Of a stretch of DNA of 7,629 nt, positions 1 through 6,000 are shown one piece after another. Every line of letters begins with the position of its first letter. Position 1 is the first letter of the stretch. This stretch comes from MGOM01 sp035455265 (GTDB lineage Bacteria; Chloroflexota; Anaerolineae; Anaerolineales; E44-bin32). A model generated the notes under the pieces. The model saw nothing but the letters and a program-made list of their open reading frames with translations, was not told the DNA's origin and made no database searches. The translations under genes were made by a program, and so were the position numbers. The stretch spans positions 1 to 7,629 of the forward strand of contig DATIFK010000138.1 of assembly GCA_035455265.1 (NCBI GenBank). The letters are read 5' to 3'.

Positions 1-288
1 GGCCACAGCCGCAGCGCGGCCCTGCTCGAGATGGGAGAGCGCAACCCGTCGGACGACCTGAGGGCCTTCGCCGCTGCCGTGCGCCAGGCGGATCGCTTGG
101 GGACGTCGCTGGCGAAATCGCTGCGCATTCAAAGTGGTCTGCTGCGCGATCGCCGTCGCCGTCGGGCGCAGGAGGCCGGCCGCCGGCTGCCGGTGCTGAT
201 CGTCTTCCCCCTCGTGTTCTTCTTCCTCCCGGCGTTGCTCATCGTCTACCTGGCGCCGCCGCTGCTGCACCTATTTCTGGGACGGTGA
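1..288 (+). CDS. tadC: TadC-like inner-membrane pilus assembly protein, C-terminal fragment
   Basis: This is the 3' end of a gene that begins before the window; the frame is open from base 1 and stops with TGA at 286-288. The visible 95 residues match the end of a type II secretion F (T2SSF) domain as found in TadC: a soluble helix (LRAFAAAVRQADRLGTSLAKSL), a basic stretch (RDRRRRRAQEAGRR), then a long hydrophobic helix (VLIVFPLVFFFLPALLIVYL) ending at the C-terminus. TadB/TadC proteins form the membrane platform on which the TadA ATPase drives Flp pilus assembly. The TadE- and TadG-like genes downstream support TadC rather than a general secretion GspF. The ATG at 31 is internal, because the family match continues upstream of it. 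The last 18 bases overlap, tail to tail, the end of the minus-strand gene. Confidence 0.85.
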   Translation, partial: GHSRSAALLEMGERNPSDDLRAFAAAVRQADRLGTSLAKSLRIQSGLLRDRRRRRAQEAGRRLPVLIVFPLVFFFLPALLIVYLAPPLLHLFLGR

Positions 289-885
289 GGCGAAGTCGTC
301 AGTCGTCCGTTGTCTGTCTTCAGCAATGCGCGGCCAAACATCTGGTAAAGGCTTCGTTGCACCGGAGGCATGGACCTTAACTGACGACTGATGACTGATG
401 ACTGACAACTGCCCTATCCAGAATCGAGCCGCCAGGAGAGGGATGAGGCCGACGAAGCCAAACAGAGAGTCGACCAGAGTCCAGAAGGGTGGAATGCCGC
501 GAACCAGGCCAAACACGACGGCGTAGGGAAGGAGGAGAAGGCACGCCAGGATGCCCAGGTCCACGACCCAACGGTTGCGGACCGGGTCTCGGATCGGGCC
601 GACAAAGGCGAGGGCGATGACGAAATGGCCGAAGGCGAGCCAATCCGTCCCGTAGGCCATGAACGGATAGGCGGAGTAGGTAGCATCGACGGCCGCTCGG
701 ACGCGGGAGATCCACTCAGCCAGGGAGGGCCAGGCGGCGTGGATGGCGGATCGGCCCCCGGCGAGGCTGTCCAGGAGTGCCAGCTCGGCCCGCAGCGGGA
801 TGGCCGTCAGGCCGCTGAGGAAGAGCGCCAGGAGGAAGAACCCGAGGATGAGGCGAATCCGGAGAAGGAGTTGCGCAGCGTTCAT
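271..885 (-). CDS. Conserved membrane protein of unknown function, antisense within the Tad locus
   Basis: I recognise a family-like pattern but no function. The ATG at 885-883 is chosen over longer upstream starts because AGGAGG sits 8 bases before it and the extra upstream residues are repeat-derived. The 204-residue product has a hydrophobic helix at about 8-30, with LSGLTAIPL. A polar stretch holding YPFMAYGTDWLAFGHF follows, and then helices near 82-98, 106-128 and 135-157. Motifs that look conserved are YGTDWLAFGH, GPIRDPVRNRW and RGIPPFW. The recognisable protein ends near RFWIGQ (residue 159). From there the frame enters the 7-bp repeats (LSVISHQSSV) and a hydrophilic tail of about 45 residues that looks like translated spacer. 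The gene faces away from tadE and runs head-on into tadC, splitting the Tad genes, so I infer a later insertion. A link to pili is not shown. Confidence 0.72.
   Translation of the reverse strand: MNAAQLLLRIRLILGFFLLALFLSGLTAIPLRAELALLDSLAGGRSAIHAAWPSLAEWISRVRAAVDATYSAYPFMAYGTDWLAFGHFVIALAFVGPIRDPVRNRWVVDLGILACLLLLPYAVVFGLVRGIPPFWTLVDSLFGFVGLIPLLAARFWIGQLSVISHQSSVKVHASGATKPLPDVWPRIAEDRQRTTDDFASPSQK
297..324 (-). repeat. Degenerate 7-bp repeats, inverted block
   Basis: Four heptamers on the plus strand (CGTCAGT, CGTCCGT, TGTCTGT, CTTCAGC) are the reverse complement of the ACTGACG/ACTGATG type seen at 380-411 and 964-995. The block lies just after the tadC stop, inside the 3' tail of the minus-strand gene. 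The two left-hand blocks face each other across 55 bases. Confidence 0.6.
380..411 (+). repeat. Short tandem 7-bp repeats (ACTGATG type)
   Basis: The units are ACTGACG, ACTGATG, ACTGATG and ACTGACA, followed by a partial ACTG: four and a half head-to-tail heptamers. On the minus strand they encode SVISHQSSV, at the point where the membrane protein stops looking conserved. Similar short repeats are, in my experience, spread through spacers of some Chloroflexota and cyanobacterial genomes. That comparison is from memory. Confidence 0.8.
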
Positions 886-893
886 GCCCGAAT

Positions 894-899
894 CCTCCT
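894..899 (-). promoter_or_regulatory. Ribosome binding site of the antisense membrane gene
   Basis: On the minus strand this reads AGGAGG, 8 bases upstream of the ATG at 885-883. It is a full Shine-Dalgarno match and fixes the start of the minus-strand gene. No convincing -35/-10 pair was seen between it and 988. Confidence 0.75.
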
Positions 900-943
900 G
901 CGATCCAGCCTGCCAGGATCTATCAGAGCCCTCGCGGACCCTC

Positions 944-957
944 TCGAAGGGCTTCGA
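944..957. repeat. Short palindrome TCGAAG-GG-CTTCGA
   Basis: This is a perfect 6-bp inverted repeat with a 2-base centre, in the spacer between the divergent minus-strand gene and tadE, just before the right-hand heptamer block. It could be a protein-binding site or part of a dispersed repeat unit. Nothing in the window decides between these. Confidence 0.4.
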
Positions 958-963
958 CTCATC

Positions 964-995
964 CCTGATGACTGAGGACTGACGACACATGACTC
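964..995 (+). repeat. Degenerate 7-bp repeats overlapping the tadE start codon
   Basis: The heptamer register runs through CTGATG, ACTGAGG, ACTGACG and ACACATG into ACTC. It has the same orientation as the 380-411 block and lies on the other side of the minus-strand gene. The ATG of the TadE-like gene (989-991) falls inside the last degenerate unit, so the repeat forms the whole region just upstream of that start. This may be why no Shine-Dalgarno sequence is visible there. Confidence 0.65.
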
Positions 996-1405
996 GCCCT
1001 CCGCGCGGCCAATCGATCGTCGAGTTGGCGATCACGCTGCCGGTCCTGCTGATCCTTCTGCTGGGTATGGTCAACCTGGGGATTCTGCTCAACGCGCAGA
1101 TCATCCTCACCCAGGCCGCCTGGGAAGGAGCGCGTGCCGGTGCGACGTTGACGAACCCGGCGCTCGGCGACGCCGAGATCGCCGGAGCCATCGAATCGGC
1201 GCTGGCCGGGCTGGACGCCGGGAACGTCCGCATGGAGATCGAACCCGCCCAGAACGAGTATCCGCGCGATCAGCCCGGCCCTCTCCCGCGCGGCTACCCG
1301 TTGGCCGTGCGCTTGGAGTATCGGCTGTCGATGGCGCTGCCGTTCCCGGTGATGGTGCCGCTACGCGCCGAGGCGGTCAGCCGGATGGAGTATCAGAACC
1401 CGTGA
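989..1405 (+). CDS. tadE: TadE-like pseudopilin of the Tad/Flp pilus system
   Basis: The 138-residue product opens with the TadE signature: a short basic leader (MTRPPRG) followed by QSIVELAITLPVLLILLLGM, then a soluble domain. Gly7 followed by Glu at the fifth position after it (Glu12) fits the prepilin-peptidase rule (cleavage after Gly, Glu+5) known for TadE/TadF pseudopilins. The segment QAAWEGARAGA after the helix is also typical of the family. In known Tad systems these minor pseudopilins sit in the inner membrane and are needed for pilus assembly. The ATG at 989 has no clear ribosome-binding site and lies in a heptamer repeat. It is kept because the family match begins directly after it. 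The stop codon overlaps the GTG start of the next gene, indicating coupled translation. Confidence 0.85.
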   Translation: MTRPPRGQSIVELAITLPVLLILLLGMVNLGILLNAQIILTQAAWEGARAGATLTNPALGDAEIAGAIESALAGLDAGNVRMEIEPAQNEYPRDQPGPLPRGYPLAVRLEYRLSMALPFPVMVPLRAEAVSRMEYQNP

Positions 1406-1956
1406 AGCGGGGCCAGGCGATCGTCGTCGTGGCGATTCTGCTGATGGTAGTTCTCCTGTTGCTGGCCGTGGCGGTGGATGTCGGGCGGCTGTTCGTGGCG
1501 CGGGCGCGGCTGCAGCGCGCCGCCCAGGCCGCCGCCGACGCCGGAATTGGAATCGTGGCCGACCGGATGGTGACGCTGGCGATCCCGCGCCTGACGGAAG
1601 GCGCGGCGCGCGCAGCCTGTGTCCCCGACGCCGGGTACGGGACGCCGGGGGCCTCCTGCACGGCCACGCCGTCCCCTCGGCGCGCCGAGCAATGGCTCAC
1701 CGACGCCGATCGATCTGAGTTGGTGGCGCCGGCGGTGCAGACGCAGGCTGCCGCGGAGGCGCTGGCGTATGCCCGGCGCAACGGCTTGGTGACCGCGATC
1801 GTCGTCGGCTACCCGGACGGCTACCTTCCGCAGGGCCCGACCATCAAGATGCGCGTCTCGATACGGGCCGAGATGGACCTCCTGTTTTCCGGCTTGCTCG
1901 GCGGCGATGAGCTCCACTTGGAGGTCGAGGCCCTGTCGGAGATTCGCCAGCGATAA
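1402..1956 (+). CDS. tadG: TadG-like pilus assembly protein (short form)
   Basis: The start is GTG at 1402, in a GTGA overlap with the TadE stop. The 184-residue product begins MKRGQAIVVVAILLMVVLL, continues into LAVAVDVGRLFVARARLQ and then RAAQAAADAG. This is the N-terminal pattern of TadG-like proteins (putative Flp pilus assembly TadE/G-like domain): one membrane helix, the AVDVGRL motif and an Ala-rich helix. The remaining ~150 residues are a soluble, presumably extracytoplasmic domain with two cysteines (CVPDAGYGTPGASC). Unlike large TadG proteins of Proteobacteria it has no von Willebrand A domain and is far shorter. It lacks the Glu+5 of a pseudopilin. Tight coupling to the TadE-like gene supports a joint role in assembly or anchoring. 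Confidence 0.8.
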   Translation: MKRGQAIVVVAILLMVVLLLLAVAVDVGRLFVARARLQRAAQAAADAGIGIVADRMVTLAIPRLTEGAARAACVPDAGYGTPGASCTATPSPRRAEQWLTDADRSELVAPAVQTQAAAEALAYARRNGLVTAIVVGYPDGYLPQGPTIKMRVSIRAEMDLLFSGLLGGDELHLEVEALSEIRQR

Positions 1957-1966
1957 CGAACGGCTG

Positions 1967-2551
1967 ATGGGACCCGCCTTCTATCTTCGGACAATACCGA
2001 CCCTCGCCCTCATGCTGGCGAGCACGGCTGGTGGCTGGGCGCTGGGAATGCGTCTGCGCGGCGCCGCAGTGACGGCGCTGGCGATCGCGGGAGGACTGCT
2101 GTGCCTGGCTGGGGTGTGGACCTACCAGCGAAGGGAATGGGCTCCCGGGTTGTTGCTGGGGCTTTCGGCCGCGGTCGGGTTGTTGGTCGCGCGCTTGAAT
2201 GGGCTGGGCGACGCCTCCTCGGCGTGGGTCCCGGCTCTCGCCGCCATGATCGCGATGACGGCCGGCGCCCTCACGGGAAGAAGCCTGCGTCGCTTCTTGC
2301 GGGGGGTATACGGACCCGTTTGGGTCGCTGCCTGGTTGGTTATCCTGGCAGCGGTGGGCCTCCAGCTCGCCGGTGCGCCGATGGCCTGGACCGTGTTCAC
2401 CGCCAAAGCCGTCCTCGCGATCTTCTTCCTCCTGTCGGCAGCCTGGTTTGCGCGCCTGGAGGGGGAGACGCAAGCGCTGGCGGCGCTGGACCTATACCTC
2501 ATCGGGATCACCTTGTTCCTGTCGTTGACTGTTCTCCGCGTCACCGGTTGA
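1967..2551 (+). CDS. Seven-helix membrane protein with a Bax inhibitor-1 (TMBIM)-like layout
   Basis: The frame is open from 1907, but I place the start at ATG 1967, ten bases after the TadG-like stop, because the upstream residues are hydrophilic and lie inside that gene. No strong ribosome-binding site precedes it. The 194 residues contain about seven hydrophobic segments, near 8-25, 31-50, 57-77, 85-105, 114-135, 140-160 and 170-191. By eye, the second half can be laid on Bax inhibitor-1/YccA proteins: a short loop after the fourth helix (TGRSLRRFLRG), a fifth helix followed by LAGAPMAWTV, and a last helix in ALDLYLIGITLFLSL, where the family usually reads ALxLYLDxINLFLxL. The pH-sensing aspartates of the family appear to be replaced. 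The assignment is tentative. The position suggests co-transcription with the Tad genes. Confidence 0.5.
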   Translation: MGPAFYLRTIPTLALMLASTAGGWALGMRLRGAAVTALAIAGGLLCLAGVWTYQRREWAPGLLLGLSAAVGLLVARLNGLGDASSAWVPALAAMIAMTAGALTGRSLRRFLRGVYGPVWVAAWLVILAAVGLQLAGAPMAWTVFTAKAVLAIFFLLSAAWFARLEGETQALAALDLYLIGITLFLSLTVLRVTG

Positions 2552-2612
2552 TGTCGTGACGTGGGCAGCGGCCCCAGCATCCACACAGACCTTCGCGCCC
2601 GACGGCACAAGC

Positions 2613-2629
2613 AGCAGGAGCAACCTGCT
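2613..2629 (+). terminator. Possible weak terminator hairpin after the Tad genes
   Basis: AGCAGG and CCTGCT form a 6-bp stem with a 5-base loop, 62 bases after the last Tad-side stop codon. Only three T residues follow at most, so intrinsic termination would be weak. It lies just before the nuclease promoter region, where an end of transcription would be expected. Confidence 0.3.
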
Positions 2630-2643
2630 TTCCAGAGATGAGT

Positions 2644-2655
2644 TTGTCTGACCAC
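2644..2655 (+). promoter_or_regulatory. Shared upstream box TTGTCTGACCAC, copy 1, nuclease promoter
   Basis: This 12-base sequence recurs exactly at 6518-6529 upstream of the protease promoter. It begins 55 bases before the -35 hexamer (56 in the other copy). In both cases a CTTAAG palindrome lies 17 bases downstream (2673-2678 here). The fixed spacing indicates a regulator-binding region; the regulator is unknown. Confidence 0.6.
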
Positions 2656-2698
2656 GCACCCTAGCAGAACTTCTTAAGCCATCCGCAGGCCGGACGTG

Positions 2699-2727
2699 TT
2701 GACTCCGGCTTTGTGGGTCCCTATACT
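2699..2727 (+). promoter_or_regulatory. Sigma-70-type promoter of the nuclease gene
   Basis: TTGACT (2699-2704), a 17-base spacer and TATACT (2722-2727) give near-consensus -35 and -10 elements at the best spacing. Transcription would start near 2734, leaving a leader of about 295 bases before the nuclease ATG. The protease promoter has the same two hexamers and the same spacer length. Confidence 0.8.
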
Positions 2728-2735
2728 TGCTGATA

Positions 2736-2761
2736 CGGGCAAGGCGGGGAGCCTCGGCCCG
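2736..2761 (+). promoter_or_regulatory. 5'-terminal leader stem-loop, copy 1
   Basis: CGGGC (2736-2740) pairs with GCCCG (2757-2761) around a loop containing AGGCGGGGA, one variable base, then CCTC. It begins only a few bases from the predicted transcription start. The same loop, at the same distance (14 bases) from the -10 element, occurs at 6612-6635. One stem pair changes from G-C here to C-G there, which supports a folded RNA. A 5'-terminal hairpin could stabilise the message or bind a protein. Confidence 0.5.
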
Positions 2762-2879
2762 CAGACCCATCGTCGGTCACAACCCATCCAGGACTACAAC
2801 TTCGGGGGCCGGAGGTGCGCTTGCGTTGGGACTCCTACGTCCATGAGCCGAGCGCCGAACGCCGCGAGGCGCGCAATCG

Positions 2880-2913
2880 AAGGGCCCGTGGTAAGCACGC
2901 TGAAGCGGCCCTT
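2880..2913 (+). promoter_or_regulatory. Nested hairpin in the nuclease leader
   Basis: AAGGGCC (2880-2886) pairs with GGCCCTT (2907-2913). Inside it CGTG (2887-2890) pairs with CACG (2896-2899), leaving a 7-base bulge. A further hairpin, GCGCC/GGCGC (2852-2856 with 2868-2872), lies just upstream. From about 2920 to 2990 the leader reads like dispersed repeat DNA, with CGACTCCGCTC and CGACTGCGCTC recurring 21 bases apart. No known riboswitch class was recognised. Confidence 0.35.
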
Positions 2914-3013
2914 GCGCAGGGGTTGCCTCGACTCCGCTCATCACAAGTCTCCGACTGCGCTCGGGCCTCGCATTCGTTCGGTCCGTCGCTTCCAGCAGCT
3001 TCCCCGATTTCCC

Positions 3014-3020
3014 AAGGAGG
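3014..3020 (+). promoter_or_regulatory. Ribosome binding site of the nuclease gene
   Basis: AAGGAGG lies 9 bases before ATG 3030 and directly abuts an in-frame GTG at 3021. The spacing therefore chooses ATG 3030 as the start. Confidence 0.85.
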
Positions 3021-3029
3021 GTGTCTCCC

Positions 3030-6000
3030 ATGAAGCAGGCAGCCAAGGCCGTTCCGCTCGCGCTCATCCTGGCGTGGGCCGTCGTTCTCGGCGCCGCAGC
3101 GTCCGCGGACGCCGCCCCAGCGGGGCAAGATGACCCGTCGGCGACCTTCACGGCCACCGAGACGGAAACCCCGACCGAGACTCCGACCGAGACTCCGACC
3201 GAAACCACCCCGACCGAAACCCCAACGGAGACACCTGCGCCGATCGCGGCCGAGGTGCTGGCTGAAGGCGATGCTCTCGTCCTCAACGAGTTCTCGGCCA
3301 GCACGGCCGGAACCGACGTGGAGTACGTCGAGGCGTTCGGTCCAGTCAGCACGGACTTCTCTACATACACCATCCTTGAGATCGAGGGCGACAGCGGCGC
3401 CGCCGCTGGGACGATCGACGAAGTCATCCCCGTGGGCGCGACCGATTCTGCGGGCTTCTGGCTGATGAATCTCCCGGCGAACGCGCTGGAAAACGGAACG
3501 CTTACCCTCCTGCTCGTCAGCGATTTCACGGGCGCCTTCGGCAACGACCTCGACACCAACAACGACGGCGCCTTCGACCTCACGCCCTGGTCCGCCATCG
3601 TCGATGCCGTAGCGGTGTCCGACGGCGGTGCCGGCGACCGCACCTACGGGGTGCCGGTCCTGGGGCCGAACTACGACGGCCTGAGCCCCTTCGCGCCCGG
3701 AGGCGCTTCTCGCATCCCGGATGGGAACGATACCGACGCCGCGGCAGACTGGGCGCGCAACGACTTTGACCTGGCCGGGATCCCTGGCTTCGCGGGAACC
3801 CCGAGCGCGGGTGAGGCGCTGAACACACCCGGAGTGGCGAACGTCCTGTACGTCCCGCCGCCGGTTCTCGTGTCCTGCGGCGGGCCGCTGAACACGTTCG
3901 AAGGCTTGGCCGCTTCCCAATCCATTTCGGCGACCGACAGCGATGGGACCGTCATCAGTATCGTGATCGACAGCGTCAGCCCCGCCCCGGCCGCGGGCGC
4001 CATCACGCTGGAGGGCCTGGTCCCCGCCGCCGGTGTCGGCGGCACGGCGACCGCTTCGGTGATCGTCGATGCCGACGTCCCGGCCGGGACCTACGGCGTG
4101 ACGATCGTCGCCACCAACAACGATCCCACCCCGCAGAGCGGGACGTGCCTCCTGACGGTCAACGTCACCGACATCCTGCCGATCGGCGAGGTGCAGGGTT
4201 CCGTCTCCGATTCGGTCGACGGCCGGCTCCATCGTTCGAGCTACGCGCCGCCGAGCGGCAACGGGACCGGGGCAACCGTCATCGTGCAGGGCGTAATCTA
4301 CGAGAAGACCCTCGCCCGGACGAGCGCCGGTGCCAATCAATTCGGCTTCTTTCTGCAGAACACAGCCGCGACGGCAGATACCGATCCGAACTCATCGGAC
4401 GGCGTCTTCGTCTTCATGGGCACCTTCACCACCCTGATCGGCGGCTACGCGCCGCAGGTGGGAGACGAGATCGTCCTGTCGGGCCGTGTCTCCGAATTCT
4501 TCAACCTGACCGAGCTGGGCAGCGCCCGGGCGCTGGTGGTCGTCCGGTCCGGCGTCGATCTCGACGCCGAGCTGCCGGCCTTCGACGCCAACCCTCCCGA
4601 CGATTTCGCCGCGGCCTCCCGCTACTGGGAGCGCCGTGAGGGCATGCGGGCGCACATCGTCCCCGGCAGCGTCGTGCTCAACGGGCGCAACGTCTTCCCC
4701 AGCACGATGGACGGCGAAGTCTGGCTGGCCCATCCCGACAGCGAGATCGCCGGCCGCTCCGGCTACGAACGCCGCTCTTTCCGCGATCCGCATCCGCTGG
4801 ACAACGATCCGGCGCTGTTCGATGACGGCAACGGCTACCGCATCGTGCTCGGCAGCCTGGGCATCAAGGCCTCCGCCGGGGACAAGAACGCCCTGATCGC
4901 CCCGGCCGGAACGTTCGACGTCGTTCAGAATGGTCCGGTGGGCGGCGTCTACTTCTCCTTCAACAAATACCAGATCCAGATCGAGCAGGACCTCGAGCTC
5001 GAGGACGGTCCCGACCCGTCCGACAACGCCCCGCCCGGGTCGTTCGATCGATCGAGCGGCTTCAGCGTGGCGACGTTCAACGTCGAGAACCTGTACGACT
5101 ACCGCGACGACCCCTTCGACGGCTGCGACTTCACCGGCAACGCCGGCTGCCTGGGGGTGAACCCGCCGTTCGACTATGTTCCGGCCAGCAATGCCGCCTA
5201 CCAGACGCGGCTGCACGACATCGCCTCTCAGATCATCGACGACCTGCACGCGCCGGACCTGATCCTGGTGCAGGAGGCGGAAGATCAGGACATCTGCACC
5301 GGCGGCGCCGGCGGCTTCAGCTGCGGCTCGACGAACAACGCCGACGGCCGCCCCGACACGCTGCAGGAGCTGGCGGCGGTGATCGCCGAGATGGGCGGGC
5401 CGAGCTACGAGGCCGCCTACGACCGCGACGGGGCCGACGACCGGGGCATCGTCTCCGCCTTCCTGTATCGCATGGATCGCGTCCAGCTATTGGCCGCGGC
5501 GGCCGACGATCCTGTGTTGGGATCCTCCCCAACCGTGGACTACCGCGGCGCGGCGCTGGGCTACAACACCGACGTCCAGAACCCCAAGGCGTTGAACGCC
5601 GACCTGCCGGATGACGTCGACCTCAGCACGGGTTCGGACGGCACGCTGGTCTTCACCCGGCCGGCGCAGGTGGGTCTGTTCCGGATCTGGCGCGAGGGCA
5701 TCGGCACATCGGTGTTCACCGACGTCTATGCCCTGAGCAACCACTTCAGCAGCACGCCCAACGCCCGCGTCGGCCAGCGCACCGAGCAGGCTGCGTATGC
5801 CGCCGCCATCGTCGCCGCCCTTCAGGCGGCCGATCCGAGCGTGCGCGTCATCGTCGGCGGCGACCTGAACGTCTACCCTCGGCCGGACGATCCCTTCTTC
5901 CCCGGTGAGGCTCACTACCCGAGCGATCAACTGGCGCCGCTGTATGACCAGGGGCTGGTCAACCTGTGGGACACCCTGGTGGCCGAGGTGCCACAGGCCG

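Larger units (their letters stand above)
2821..3033 (+). other. Candidate leader reading frame ending in an ATGA overlap with the nuclease start
   Basis: A TTG at 2821 is preceded by GGCCGGAGG with 5 bases of spacing. The protease gene has the same arrangement (GGAGG, 5 bases, ATG then CG), and the shared leader aligns through this point. The frame runs 70 codons to TGA at 3031-3033, which overlaps the nuclease ATG as ATGA. The predicted peptide is basic, with no membrane segment or known motif, and its second half lies in repeat-like DNA. It could be a translated leader that couples to the nuclease, the remnant of an older start, or chance. No domain was recognised. Confidence 0.25.

Noticed and set aside
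380..411. CRISPR array or tandem-repeat operator
   Set aside because: Units are only 7 bases, head to tail and without spacers; no cas genes are present. A simple dispersed repeat explains it better.
886..1233. Longer start for the minus-strand membrane gene
   Set aside because: The additional residues are antisense to tadE and translate repeat DNA (VIRDESKPFERVREGS). The ATG at 885 has an excellent ribosome-binding site.
2736..2830. Cyclic di-GMP (GEMM) riboswitch in the nuclease leader
   Set aside because: GGGCAA and GC-rich stems were suggestive, but the GNRA tetraloop, receptor and conserved core bases of the class could not be found.
3021..3029. GTG 3021 as the nuclease start
   Set aside because: It directly abuts AAGGAGG with no spacing, whereas ATG 3030 has 9 bases.
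2835..4340. 501-codon open frame on the minus strand across the nuclease leader and 5' part
   Set aside because: It lies opposite the nuclease, whose signal peptide and domains are clear. Its product is Arg/Gly/Asp-rich low complexity without motifs, as expected of an antisense shadow in GC-rich DNA.
4392..5249. 285-codon minus-strand open frame
   Set aside because: Antisense to the OB and EEP coding sequence, with no ribosome-binding site or domain; a composition artefact.
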